From NCBI GenBank assembly GCA_039566865.1, contig CM076956.1, positions 114,501 to 178,500 on the forward strand: a DNA stretch of 64,000 bases, in the 5' to 3' direction. How positions within the stretch are numbered: position 1 is the first letter of the stretch; every line of letters begins with the position of its first letter. The stretch comes from Aurelia coerulea. Taxonomy: Eukaryota; Cnidaria; Scyphozoa; Semaeostomeae; Ulmaridae. Under the pieces are notes generated by a model that saw nothing but the letters and a program-made list of their open reading frames with translations, was not told where the DNA came from and made no database searches. The position numbers and the translations under genes are program-made. Positions 50,101 to 60,664 of the stretch are shown here, in pieces.

Positions 50101-52444
50101 TATAAAAGACTGTAAACCGTTTAAAAACAAGAATTCTTAAGAATACACCGCTTCAATTAAGCAGCTTCATTTTGGAAACTTGTCCAAAGTTCTTCCTATT
50201 GTTCATATGAAAATGTTGAGCCCAGATTCGGATTTACCACCCAAACTTTAGTCTATTTATGTAATTTTACACTGCTGGCGACTGTGATGTTACTTTTATG
50301 ACAATGTAAAGTTTAAAGATTAATGAGGGATTTGCGATATAACACAAAATTCCTTTGCAAAACACTTCTATTTTTGTCATTTGCGGGCACTTGCACGTGA
50401 CATCTAATTTGAGACAGACTATAGTACAGAATAATTAGACATACATTATCCAATGTGACCATTGGCTGTCTATTGGACGCTCTGAAGACTTCAAGCTGCA
50501 GTAGAACAGAAATTACATCATTAGAAAATATTCAGTTTCATCGATTGCGCTAAGATAGGGACAAGAACTTTCTACCATGATGTTTGCATCACATTGAATT
50601 TTCATCAATGTGATTGGCTGATTTCTTCAATACTGTAAAGGATCTTTGTAAAAACTTTTGCAATGACATCTGTGAGCTTAATCCTCTATTTGTGAGCAAT
50701 GAGGGGGGTGTGCCGCCATGAAATCATCTTAAACCAGCCCTTCAGATCATCAGAGAATTTCCATCCAAAAGTTGCTGATTGAGTAGTCATTGCTGGTATG
50801 CATTGATCTTCCGACTTAACACTCCCTTGACATACTGTTCTAATTTGATTTTGGATACATTACATTAGTCACGTATTATCAATGCCATACCAATTTGTCT
50901 CTTTGGTAAAAGATACTCCTTTCTTTTCTTCGAAAAAGAGACCCTTTCTGGTGGAAAAGGGGCCCTTTTCACCGGAGTTTTTCAAGAGGGGCTCATTCAT
51001 GGGGAAGCGTTATCACCCACCAGTCTGCAGAGTATGGCACTTTTCGACGAGATCTCCGGTGTGCAACAAGAAATTTCTTTTGTTCTCTATTGTCTAATTT
51101 GAATAGCCTATTGAAAATCTCCAGTGTGCAAGTGCCATACTCTGCACACCTGATCACCCACACAAGCAAGAATTATTCGTTCCTCTTTTTTTTGCAGGTT
51201 TAACTTTTTAACTTTTTATGTTGAATGTTCTTTTCGTTCAACCACAATTCAGCATGAAACAATAACTCGCCAAAATTAAGATAGGAATAGCGGCATTTTT
51301 GATAAATATCATTTACAACTTATGACTCCTAATAAGCATAGGAATCATTCGTCGTACATAGCCGATTGCTCGTGGCCCATGGTCGAAACCGCCAAAGCCT
51401 CATTTTCAAGGACCAATCAGACGGCTAAAAAGCGAGGGAGACAAAAGAAACCCGTGAAGATTTTCCTAAATTTTACCTACCTTCATAAAACGCAGCCAGG
51501 ACAAAAAACTGCTTGAGATTTCCCGAATTTTTTTAAAGCTATCTACTCTCCAGATGTTTGGGAGTAAAAGTTTGGATGCCGGTTAAAATATCTCCAGGAT
51601 TGGTGGAGTTATGGCCACAAACAAACCGACAAGGCACTGAACCTTGAACAATAGAGATTCTGGCTGGGAGACAATAGTAATAACAATAGTGATTGTTGTA
51701 AGAACGACCCGAAAACGCCACAATCTGTGTTTTCAATTGTTCTTGCTATTGTCTTTCGCTAAATTTTCTTTTATTGAAGATTCAATGCCTCTACGGTTTC
51801 TATGTGAATTGAAAAAGTCTACAAAGGCTTGTTCGCGAGTTTCAAGTCATGTGGCAATACTCTAGGGAAGTTTCTGTATTGTACTACTTTTTATATTCAT
51901 GGCAAAAGTTTGCTCGTTGCGAAACAACTTATAAAATTCAAAAGAGGTTTTATCAAGAGGCTTTATCACCTGACTTGAAGTGGCGTAAACAGGTCTTGAC
52001 AAGCCTTCGCCGATTTTGTCTATCGGAGAGGCAATAATTCGGCCAATCCTGCAGATATTTTAACCGGCATCCAAACTTTTACTCCCAAAAATCTGGAGAG
52101 TAGATTGCTTTAAAAAAATTCGGGAAATCTCGAGCAGTTTTTTGTCCTGGTTGCGTTTTATGAAGGTAGGTAAAATTTAAGAAAATCTTCACGGGTTTCT
52201 TTTGTCTCCTTTGCTTTTTAGCCGTCTGATTGGTGCGTGAAAATGAGGCTTTGGCGGTTTCGACCATGGGCCACGAGCAATCGGCTATGTACGACGAATG
52301 ATTCCTATGCTCTCCTAATAAGGGCCTAAACTTATAGTTTTTGGAACCAGCCAGCCTCTCCTCGTGCGTGGGCCTTTTTTTGGCCTAAAAACATTTCAGT
52401 TTTCGGCATCAAATTTGCACTGTTCGAACCAACTATACCTTCAT
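35157..52444 (-). CDS. TECR: Very-long-chain enoyl-CoA reductase, 14 coding exons, 304 aa
   Basis: Catalyses the fourth step of the ER fatty-acid elongation cycle, reducing trans-2-enoyl-CoA with NADPH. Coding exons, in transcript order: 52,439-52,444; 50,445-50,495; 49,636-49,687; 47,882-47,926; 47,568-47,651; 46,316-46,451; 44,293-44,398; 42,670-42,686; 40,676-40,731; 39,481-39,524; 38,435-38,492; 37,826-37,914; 36,676-36,721; 35,157-35,281. All junctions are GT-AG and in phase, total 915 bp. Residues 1-80 form the ubiquitin-like N-terminal domain ([26 protein letters not shown]). Residues 81-304 form the multi-pass membrane steroid-reductase-like domain: [17 protein letters not shown] (88-104), [53 protein letters not shown] (241-248, holding the conserved tyrosines) and the C-terminal [17 protein letters not shown]. 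Human TECR is 308 aa, so the model is full length. The first exon (ATG AAG only) is inferred; all others are strongly supported. Confidence 0.95.
37363..37799. repeat. CATG-rich inverted repeat in TECR intron 12
   Basis: Ends gcaacttagaggccctttac and gtaaagggcctctgagttgc pair. The arms consist largely of stacked small palindromes such as actcatgccggcatga and gacatgaaa. About 25 CATG tetramers occur in roughly 410 bases. The right end is 27 bases from exon 12. Confidence 0.9.
38523..38582. repeat. (CAAA)n tract next to TECR exon 11
   Basis: On the transcribed minus strand this is a GTTT repeat beginning about 90 bases upstream of the exon 11 acceptor (38,492). Confidence 0.9.
39380..39455. 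repeat. (TTAACTAA)n / (CTAA)n microsatellite
   Basis: Tandem TTAACTAA units grading into CTAA units, about 25 bases inside TECR intron 10 beyond the exon 10 donor. Confidence 0.95.
39625..39940 (+). pseudogene. LINE 3' fragment (C-terminal end of a reverse-transcriptase polyprotein)
   Basis: Translating the plus strand across frames gives [11 protein letters not shown], then [17 protein letters not shown] and [17 protein letters not shown], then [14 protein letters not shown]. This is the familiar C-terminal tail of animal endonuclease-reverse transcriptase LINE proteins. At least one frameshift (after HLMRKNV) and stops show it is dead. It is antisense to TECR, in intron 9. The long minus-strand ORFs here are its shadows. 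Confidence 0.75.
40771..41363. mobile_element. TA-flanked fold-back MITE, family F2 (copy B)
   Basis: Same ends and arms as 8,260-8,846 (CCGGGTGTCCCAAAATGATG and complement), TA on both sides. Lies in TECR intron 8, about 40 bases upstream of exon 9 in transcript sense. Confidence 0.9.
42670..42686 (-). CDS. TECR: TECR 17-bp micro-exon (exon 8)
   Basis: Flanked by acceptor ctcaatttcag and donor gtaagtt; encodes NSVYY plus two bases of the next tryptophan codon. It supplies exactly the residues needed between IRNIFK and WGFTCLVSY (human NCTYYW) and keeps the phase. Confidence 0.9.
43388..44013. repeat. Fold-back element, family F3 (copy 2), TECR intron 7
   Basis: Left caggctgtcccccaaagga, right ttcttttgggatgatctg. 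The internal order (gattaaatcttagaaaataa, gggctccatggcg, gtctaaaattaattcaaaat) follows 5,970-6,697. Confidence 0.7.
45113..45197. repeat. Short AT-rich hairpin
   Basis: Left gcatcagtttcgatattttt and right aaaaacatctaaactgatgc pair around an AT-rich loop; part of TECR intron 6. Confidence 0.8.
45262..45735 (-). pseudogene. Decayed LINE reverse-transcriptase fragment in TECR intron 6
   Basis: Minus-strand translation, across several frameshifts and stops, gives [26 protein letters not shown], a stretch corresponding to the YRPISLL region (now IVDQFHF), [15 protein letters not shown] and [22 protein letters not shown] pieces, and [14 protein letters not shown]. The order matches fingers and palm motifs of non-LTR retrotransposon reverse transcriptase. 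The catalytic FADD-type motif is not present. Same strand as TECR. Confidence 0.7.
48465..49353. repeat. Fold-back element in TECR intron 3
   Basis: Ends ttaaggttactgtaactgtt and gaacggttacagtaaccttaa pair for about 22 bases; internal pairing continues (aaaaatctttgtgtaccc with gggtacacaaagatttttt). Confidence 0.75.
51336..52311. repeat. 976-bp fold-back with highly similar 270-bp arms, TECR intron 1
   Basis: The left arm (51,336-51,605: agcataggaatcattcgtcg to ctccaggattgg) and the right arm (52,042-52,311) match with few mismatches, for example tttggatgccggttaaaata against tattttaaccggcatccaaa. The 436-bp loop holds a 62-codon plus-strand ORF without recognised family. The right arm ends 128 bases from TECR exon 1. 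Confidence 0.9.
52439..52444 (-). CDS. TECR: TECR coding exon 1 (inferred, two codons)
   Basis: On the minus strand the sequence is gaagtatcaat ATGAAG then the donor gtatag. Joining gives M-K-LEVFRAS, matching the M-K start of animal TECR proteins, and it brings the total length to 304 aa. It is chosen because it is the only ATG with an in-phase donor that I found in the 2 kb upstream that fits; RNA data could move it. Confidence 0.65.
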
Positions 52445-52654
52445 ATTGATACTTCTTTCTTTGCCAAAAACGACTTGTTATGCAAAGGGCTGTATCTTGG
52501 AGCTTTTATCAGGGTGAATCTTGAAAAATGACCGCCAAGTCATGCCAGCACAGCAGAACAACCACCACCGAACTTTGAACTTCTGGCGGGATTGTCTTGC
52601 CTCGTTTGGAAACTTTATAATGAATTGGATTGTGCGAAAGTGAGATTTTACGCA
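52445..52654. promoter_or_regulatory. Probable bidirectional promoter between TECR and ALKBH7
   Basis: Only 210 bp separate the two divergent start codons. The sequence is more GC-rich than the surrounding introns near 52,530-52,610 (gaccgccaagtcatgccagc, ttctggcgggattgtct). I see no strong TATA box at a useful distance for either gene. Transcription start sites cannot be placed from sequence. Confidence 0.6.
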
Positions 52655-55600
52655 ATGGCGGCAAAGTTGGGATTTGGAGCGAGAACATGTTTTGAAAGTT
52701 TGTCAAGAGAATCTGGCTTGATAGTCATTGCTAAATCTCTCGCTGCACTAAGAACTATTCGCTCATTACACACTGCAAGAGATGTTTGCAGCAGAAACGC
52801 CTTTACCAGTTCAAAAAGAGACAATTTTTGCCGTAAAAGTAAAGGTTGTTTTGCTGGCTTAGGCCGGCCTAGGCCAGCAGGAGCAAAATGGTGCACTAGA
52901 GGAAGTGCTGTGCCACTTGTTAGCAACCAGCATTGTCCTTTACTTTCTACAAGAACTTTGACTACGGATAGAGCTGAAGAATTGATGACTTTCCACCAGA
53001 ATGAACAGTGCACAGCTGATGAACTTGATAATTTTAAACAACTGTTGCTGAAAGATTTCATTCTTGTTGAGGATTTTGTTTCTGAAAATGAAGAAAATTT
53101 GCTCCTGCAAGAAGTTGAGAAAGCATTGAAAAGGCTGAAATATGAATATGACCATTGGGATGGAGTAAGAGACGTGTTATTCTCCATGTCATTATGTCTA
53201 TCTCACATCCTCAAAACACTGATTCACGCCAAGGAAAAGTTAAAAAATCAACTAAACTTAAATTCAAAATCTTAGATTCAAGGTACAACACTTACTCACG
53301 TCAGCTTTCATACCATTTTCTTCTCTCTATCAGGTCATCTATGGTTACAGAGAAATTGAGAAATCAAGATGGACGCCAGATTGCAGCAATATTGTCCAAA
53401 GAATAAAAGAGACAGCATTTGATAGCAAGGCTACAATGCTGCCAGCAGTCCATGTTTTAGACCTATCAAAAGATGGGTTAGTATAGCTAGAATTGTTTCC
53501 AATGAATTCTTCGACCTTTGGAGTGCACTTTGTATTTTGGGTACTGGGAAGTGCTTCCCAGAACTGTACGGGGTGAGTAAAAAGGTTGAAATGTTTGGAA
53601 GGCTGTGGAATAAATAGTTTGTGGCCAATATTCAAAATTAAAATGTTGATCTAACAATCAAAAGCTAATTTAGATGTGAAAATTGTAAAAATAATAGAAC
53701 TAAAAATGTAAAAATAAGGAAACTGCTGGTATAGGTTTTGTACTTGACCTAAAAGATCAGTGACATTACCAAACAAAATCATCACAACTAATCTAGCCTT
53801 TGAACGATAGATTGATATTTTACTTTTGAATATGGGCCACAATTTTTTATTCCATAACCTGCTGAAAGTTTTAACTTTGCATTTTACTCACCACTGTTTT
53901 CATGATTTTGATACATACTGTAACGCTGTATAGATTAATTGTGATTTTGGTAGAAATGAAAGATATCAGCTTTCACGATGTTGATGTAAGGAACAGGTAT
54001 CCATTTTTATCTTGTGAGTTTCGTATAAGATCCTTGTCACGAATAAATGAGCTATTTATTTTTAACTTGGTTCAGGTACATATTTCTGAAAAATTGAAAG
54101 CAGTCAGTGATACATTTTTGAAAACTTGATGTCAAGAACACTGTGTTTTTAAGGCTTTTGTGGCACAATCCCAACTAAAATTTAGTCAAAAGTCCCACCC
54201 ATGTCTTCATAATGTACGTCATATGAATTTCAGAAATTTCTTTAAAGTTTTCCAACACCTGACTGCAATACTTAAACATGTTTTCTGTAAAACTATCAAA
54301 AATAAGTTACAACACATTTCAATTTTGTCTTTGCAGGTATATCACACCACATGTTGATAGCAAGGTAAAGAAAATATTCTTTTATAAAATAGCTTAGGAT
54401 AGCACACACAGCCAGATTTATGCACACAATTTTAATTCAAAACTCATGAAGGTTTATTTTCAGCCTAAGGATGCAGGCCTTTTACATTTATAACATTGTA
54501 TATTGTGTGAATTTTTGAGAATTTCTTTCCCAAAGAATTTCAAAAGTTCTTCAAATTCTGATGGGGGTATATAAAGGCTCTTTGAGAGAATTTTCAAGAA
54601 CTGCAAATTTTCTTAAGAACTCTAGGGAGAAGAAAATTTTAATCATACAAGGCCTGTAATGGAAATACAGACATTTTTTATTGATACTTGGTTGTTTTTG
54701 TTTGTCACACATCAACAATTCTAGCAGTGCCAAACATGGATCATTCTATTCTGGCACGACCAGTATCGGGTTTGAAAAATGGTGGTCCTGGAGTACTCAA
54801 TGGATTTGAAATTTGAATGAATCAATTTTTGCTTCATATTAGAAGAACTGAAGTAGTTTGTGATTGGTCTCATTGTTACGAGCAAAGAAACATATACAGA
54901 TAAATTCGATTTTACAAAACTTCGTTTGTTGTGAAATGGCTGAAAACGAGCCAAACACACTCAATGAAATTATTCAGAGAACAGGGCACAAGGGCGTTTG
55001 ATCTCTCTCTCAAGTTATAAAATGAATTCTCAACGATTTTAGATCTTATGGCAATGCATGTGCAGACGACATTCGATACCCGTGAAAAACTGTACTTTTG
55101 TATTGTTCAGTATGAGAGCGTCTTTACAAATTCATCAAGTGTTTTAGGCCCCTTTTCTGGCATTTTGCAAACAAGGATTTTCGTATAGTCGAGTTTTCCT
55201 ATCTTATTTGTACTAATAAAAACACGAGAAAAATTACAAAACATTTCGGTCTTTTGCTACAATCCATCCAATCTAGGTGCTGCAATTTTTGAAACGTCTG
55301 AAGTTTTTTTGGTGCAACAACCATTATGATTTTTAGATTCAAAATAACATTTGAATATCTTTTGTGTTATTAACACAAAAGATATTCAAATGTTATTTTT
55401 TACTTCTTTCTTCCAAGTTTTGTGGCAGGCGAATAGCAGGACTCAGTCTTCTTTCGACTGCAGTCATGAGATTAAAGCCTGAAAATGGTGGAAATGCATT
55501 TGTTGATATCCTACTGCAACCAAGATCATTGTACATCATGAGGTATTACATTGTTTCCCTGTATTTTTCGATCACAACTAAACATATAGAAATAGTCGTT

Positions 55601-57032
55601 GAATAACGGACTCATCGTGATATGCCCACAAACGCAACACCAGAGACGGTAATCTGTGGAGAAAACTGTTAACTTCTGTAAAATAATAACAACCAAATTA
55701 AGCTGTGACCATGGAGAAAACTGTTAAAGCCTGCAAGAGAAACAACGAATTCACTTGAAACCCTGAAAGGAGGGAAAATGAGTTAATAGCTGCAATAAAG
55801 AGCAACATTGAATAACCAAAAACGCGTTTCATTGCACACTCATCAGTTTGGTTCGTGCGAAGAACAAATTAACAATACAAAAAAAATCGATTTAACTTGA
55901 TTTAACATCAGACGAACGAAAGAAAATCGAAAACTATATCTAATTAAACATGTTCTAAATGGCTGCAATACCAAGAAAGGACATGATGTCATAGAGTTTC
56001 AACTACGACAGCCACTTACATCAATGAAACAATATATGCTTTTAGATTTAAGAAACAAACAACTCAGCTGGCATCTCAGAAAGGAGACCTCTCTCCACCT
56101 TGCTGCAGATAATTCACATTAACGAAATATTCTCAAATAGATCATACACCCAGACGTATCTTGAAAATGATTATTTTCCCAGTATTTACTTTCAGGTTAC
56201 CATCATTTCAACCAACAAATTGAACAATTTAGGAACGATCGCCAATATACAAATAAAGCAAATGAAACTAAGGAATGCAAAATTTTAAATTTAAGGCGTA
56301 TTCTTATCTCAGGCCTTTAAAATATTCTGAAATCAGAAAGGCTCGCAGAAAAAATGTCTGTTGCCAAAAGGTGGAGATTGAAAAGGAAAACACCAATTAA
56401 AGGTGGAGATTGAAGAGGAAAACACCAATTGGTGATGATGGAATATTTTATAGGCTTTGCAAGGAAAAATCCAAAGAGAATGAGAGTTCAGAAAATGGTA
56501 CAGTTGGAACGCAGTTATTTGGTTATTTAAATCGAAGCCAATACATTGCATTGTGCATACTTATGTTTTGAATATCCGAAGCTCCTTTTTGGTTGCACAT
56601 GTCGCAACTTTCTATACAATTAAAGGAAACAGGCACAGACAGGCAAATAGGGTTGTCTATTTTGAAAACACTCTCACACAGTATTGTTTCTTTGGTCTTG
56701 CTTTGTCCATGGCACGTATGAAGCATTGATTTCAATGAGATACTTTTAGATTTACTGCTCCTTGCAAATGCAAGCTTTGAACGTTGCATAAACCCAAAAG
56801 GGACTCAAAATTGGTAATTCGTCGCAAACATAGCAAAACAAATACTCAATAGTACCAATCATAGAGATGTTCATCTTCCTCTATTTCACGTTGCTATTCC
56901 CTTCGCAGGGACCAAGTGCGCTACAGTCTCACTCACGAAGTTCTTCCTGAAGAAACGTCATCGTGGAGAGGCAAAAACATCACTCGAGAAAGACGTATTG
57001 CTGTTATAATGCGAGAAGAGCCAATGAATTAG
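52655..57032 (+). CDS. ALKBH7: Mitochondrial AlkB-like Fe(II)/2-oxoglutarate dioxygenase, 5 coding exons, 309 aa
   Basis: Coding exons: 52,655-53,164; 53,334-53,476; 54,337-54,364; 55,418-55,542; 56,909-57,032; all GT-AG, in phase, 930 bp. Residues 1-110 are basic, serine-rich and poor in acids, as in a mitochondrial presequence plus linker. The conserved part starts near YEYDHWDG (163-170) and YREIEKSRW. Iron ligands are H223 and D225 (TPHVDSK) and H278 (LTHEVLP). The 2-oxoglutarate-binding R-x5-R is R298-R304 (RIAVIMR). FCGRRIAGLSLL matches the core sheet of the family. In mammals the protein sits in the matrix and is tied to fatty-acid metabolism and programmed necrosis; its substrate is not settled. 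The ATG at 52,655 has G at -3 and +4; an upstream frame exists but begins with TTG. It is longer than human ALKBH7 (221 aa) because of the N-terminal extension. Exon 3 is only 28 bp. Confidence 0.93.
52853..52880. repeat. 28-bp near-perfect palindrome inside ALKBH7 exon 1
   Basis: tgctggcttaggcc is followed directly by ggcctaggccagca, with one mismatch. It encodes AGLGRPRPAG in the N-terminal extension, so it could form a stem in the mRNA. Confidence 0.8.
55341..55399. repeat. Perfect palindrome with 29-bp arms and a 1-base centre
   Basis: The left arm runs from aaaataacatttgaatatct to tgtgtta (55,341-55,369). The right arm is its exact complement (55,371-55,399), with a single T between. 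It ends 18 bases before ALKBH7 exon 4 (55,418), over the expected branch-point zone. Confidence 0.95.
56367..56432. repeat. Two-copy tandem repeat in ALKBH7 intron 4
   Basis: aaaggtggagattgaaaagg and its following 12 bases occur twice in a row with one base change (gaaaagg / gaagagg). Small recent duplication. Confidence 0.85.
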
Positions 57033-57558
57033 AAGAGAGAAAGAGGTCACCATCCATATAGCTTGTCAGCAGAAATCTTATTTCGCTTTTAGGAGCTTTG
57101 CTGAAATTCTGTATTTGTATGTTCAGATTGAATTGAATTAGACAGGTGCTATTTTGAAAGAGAGGTGCTATTGGAAAAGAGGTGCTATCTTGAGGTGCTA
57201 TTTTGCTATTTTCCAGGTGCTACTTTTAGCTCTGAAGAAGCCTCGTATTCCGAGGCGAAATATCAGCTCTTGTATTAGCCTATGTGTAGACCCATACTAT
57301 TTGATCTAGAAAGGTAGTCGTCTTTGCTTTCGTCTTGTTTTGGGGTGTTCCTGCTGGTTCCTGCCTCCAGCTATTTTGAAAGTCCTTACTTGCTTGCTTC
57401 GTGCACGTTTGATAAGTTTTTGATAGAAATGTCGTTACTTGATTCGAAAGATAAAGATACGTAGCCGTCTTTCGCAAGGAAAGACACATTTCGCTTGTAA
57501 TTGACTTGCTTTACGAAGTATAAAGTAACATCAACATATATGCTGTTAGCTCTTGATA
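57033..57558 (+). other. ALKBH7 3' flank with GGTGCTATT repeats
   Basis: From about 57,145 to 57,230 the phrase aggtgctat occurs five times at irregular 10-20-base spacing, probably within the 3' UTR. No canonical AATAAA was seen before the element at 57,560. Confidence 0.5.
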
Positions 57559-57559
57559 G

Positions 57560-57987
57560 TACACGTTTTTTTTTTATAAGAAACTGGTTTATAAGAAACT
57601 AGTACTACGATGACCAAAAAATTAAGAAACTCTAGTACTACGCTCAAGAACAGTTAAGAAACTCTAAAACTTTATTTCTTTGTGTCTCTCTTATTATATG
57701 TCTTTCTAACAAAGGTACATTCGTCTTTTCTTGACTTTTAACTGCAAAATTGGTAAATTTTTGCCTTGATGTGCATGGCTTCTTCTTGATGACAATGTCA
57801 ATGCAAAATGGAAGCCCTTTCTCGAGAAGAAGGCTCAACTTCGAACAATACCGCAATTTTAGGCCCCAAAAAATAAGAAACTGATTAAGAAACTTTTACT
57901 ACTAAAACACCGAAATTTTCATGTGAAATTAAGAAACTTTTAGTACCAAGTGCTGATCCAAGTTTCTTATAAAAAAAAAACGTGTAT
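57560..57987. repeat. Element with ACACGTTTTTTTTTTATAAG ends
   Basis: The left end tacacgttttttttttataa and right end ttataaaaaaaaaacgtgta are complementary. Inside, aagaaact recurs at least eight times. A related, end-less piece lies near 63,310-63,560. Confidence 0.8.
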
Positions 57988-57989
57988 CT

Positions 57990-59250
57990 CAATGCTTTCC
58001 CAAAGACATGAATGATATTAAAAAGTTCTCTAATGTAGTTTATTTCCTCTATAGCTCAAATCGTTGCACGCTCCAGTCCAGATCTTCAAAAATGAGAACA
58101 TCAGAACTTCAAAGCATGCAAATTGCGGTTTTCTCGAAAATGTAAAATGATGTCGGTTCGAAAGTGAAGCCATGACCTTTGTCAATTTGAAAACAAATAC
58201 AAATTTAGCTCAGTGTATTTTTCGTGATGTGATAAGGCAAGAAAGGAATAACAATTTGAAACTGAATGTTTGTTATTCCTCAGATTCCTTTGCCTCGACA
58301 CTCCTTTGGCTACACGCAGGCTATCTTGATAGCCCTCTGCTAGAAGGAGAACGGGATAGCCCTGTTGAGGGGAAACCCCAGTTAGCTACTGAGCAGTTTT
58401 GTCGACCAAAAACTCTTTATCGCTGCCGCCTGCGGTTGGCTGCTGAAAAAAATTGGCGAACTGCGGCTACTTGCCGCCACTATACTATAATCAAAAGGCT
58501 CATTTCTCCAAGCCGCTTTTCAGTCCTGCACTCCCATCATTCTATGACCTAACGCAGCAAAATTCATCAATTTGCCTTTTAGTTTAGCGGCCAAAAGTAA
58601 AAGTTGATATATATTTAAGGTATATTAATTGTATATCTTAGCTTTCGGAAAGAGGGAAATAGCTTACCGCGAGAAAGAATAAATCACCAAAAATGTCCCA
58701 AGGGTGACACAGGTCAGTCCTATATTTCTGGGTCAGAAAATTGCCAAAAGTGATATTTTTGGGTCAAAATAAACTGAAAATATGGCCATGATATATGTTG
58801 GCCTCGAATATAGTTTTACTAATATTTCTGGGTTCTTTAAAGGCAATCCCTTGTCTAAATTTTTGCTTCATTTCAGGATATTTTACGTTCATTTACTGGT
58901 ATTAAGTTCAAAAATAGCTGATAAAATTAACTTGACATTTTTTGGTTGCCTGATAACTTCTGGGACTGACCTCCCGTAGTCTTCCCCCTGGGATAAATTT
59001 TTTGGGAAAACGTTGCCCGCATAGATAATTGAAGAGATTGTGGGTAACCACCTCTGTCGGATCTCACAGGGCGCGACATGCATCAATTGTCCTGGTTTGT
59101 ATGTAGAATTGTAATGTGATTTATATTGTTGCTAAATTTGAATGTATTTAATAAAAAAGGTCATGTGATATATAACCTTTAAATTCATAGAGAGTACATG
59201 GAATAGTTTTATTTCTTGCAAGGAATTCTTGTCCTCACCTTGGACAAATA
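57990..59250. other. No gene seen
   Basis: A 126-codon plus-strand ORF at 58,172-58,552 overlaps words of the ctacacgcaggct repeat (near 58,311) and has no family resemblance; not called. Confidence 0.4.
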
Positions 59251-59264
59251 TTGCCACATAGCAT

Positions 59265-59738
59265 TGGTTCCAAACCTTTAACTTGGCGTAAAAAGGTGGG
59301 TGTAAAATGCCATGGCCCATATTTCTTCTGATTGAATGGCTTGAAAGAAACATTAGATACTTATTTATAATCCTACCGTTTGACCTTTTGGAAGTTTTGA
59401 ATATTTTTCTTACAGCGTATTCGTTTGAGGATGTGACGTCATCAAATTTATAAATCATAAACCAGAAGAGTGACAGACTTTTGCTTTATACCATATTGTA
59501 GACATCCATAAACTATGGTTTCTTTGAAATTATTTCATGTTGCGTCAAACAGTTTAGACACTACGATATTCTTTTGAAAAATTTTCTTGAATTCTTGAGA
59601 GAAGAAAAACGCAAAAGTCCAACGGTAGAATTGTAGAGAAATAGATAGCTAATGTTTCTCTGAAGTCATTCAATTCAAAGAAACAGGTCATTGAATTTTT
59701 ATTGAATTTTACACCAGCGTTTTTAAAGGTTTGGAACC
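59265..59738. repeat. Fold-back element, family F1 (copy 3)
   Basis: Ends ggttccaaacctttaacttg and tttttaaaggtttggaacc pair. The inner words (aaaaggtgggtgtaaaatg, attgaatggcttgaaagaaa) are shared with 25,961-26,474. Confidence 0.85.
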
Positions 59739-59819
59739 TATGCATTGCCACATTACCGTACACCAGTATTTTCAACGCCAAACAATGGTGATCGTACCGG
59801 GGTGTTCCGAAATGAGCAA

Positions 59820-60410
59820 AGGTTCTAAATGTTAAATAAGTTGGTGAAAATTATATGGCCTATTTGTAGATTCATTACATAAGCCCCACTAACTGTTGCT
59901 CGTTGTTGTCGTTGTTATCGCATCAGTCCAGTCTGTTTTAGCGACAAATATTCAGGCAGCGAAACAAGAAACTTTTGGAGTGAGTCTAGTCGATTTCTAT
60001 GAATTGAATAGCTTGGAGCAAACTTCACCTACCTTGCTATAATTCTTTCGTTAAATTTTTCTGAAATCTTCAATATTTTCGGAATTAGAGGGTTTTCTTC
60101 TGTTTTAAGAATTTCAGTAAAAATTTTAAAAACTTAGAACCATCGTAATTTCCAAACACTTGCGGAAACATGGAATAATTTTCAAGGAAATGACATTTTA
60201 TGACCGTCTACAATATGATATCAAGAACAAGTATTTCAGTCTTCTGGTTTACGACCTAGAAATTTTATGGCAACTCATGATGTCTGAAAATGTCCAACGG
60301 TAATTATAGCACAAAGTAGCGAAAATTTCTTTAATCCACTGGCTTAAAGAAATCACTCAGTTGAAAGAAATAGGTCACAGCAGAATTTTACATCAACTGT
60401 TGAAAGAATT
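59820..60410. repeat. Diverged F1-type repeat with unclear ends
   Basis: Shares ttggtgaaaattatatggcc, gaattgaatagcttggagc and gttgaaagaaataggtca with F1. It may sit inside another element whose ends are taccggggtgttccg (59,795) and caggacacctggca (60,650). Confidence 0.5.
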
Positions 60411-60664
60411 AGGAAGTGGTAATTTTTAATCCTGGGTACCAGGTTTTAACATGACTGCTCCCAACATGATTTATCAGCCTTTTGCTGAAACGTTAAATCT
60501 TGCATTATTTCAGTAAATTTTTTCCGATCATTTTTCAGCAAAAAGGTTTACTTGGAGCCAGTCATTTTTTTTCACTAAAAGCAGCTTTACCGTTCTAGAC
60601 GTATACCTTTAATTGAGTTTTGATGCTTTTTAACCCTGGGAACTTTTTTCAGGACACCTGGCAT

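Noticed and set aside
52648..53187. 179-codon minus-strand ORF
   Set aside because: It is the antisense shadow of ALKBH7 exon 1, with no recognisable family.
52592..53275. 227-codon ORF as a single-exon gene
   Set aside because: It begins at TTG, not ATG, and its last part reads through the intron after 53,164. The true coding part starts at 52,655 and splices at 53,164.
58172..58552. 126-codon plus-strand ORF
   Set aside because: It overlaps a dispersed repeat word set and shows no domain or splice support.
59797..60661. A further CCGGGTG-type MITE
   Set aside because: The two ends resemble the family, but the adjoining bases do not pair with each other, so a single element is not supported.
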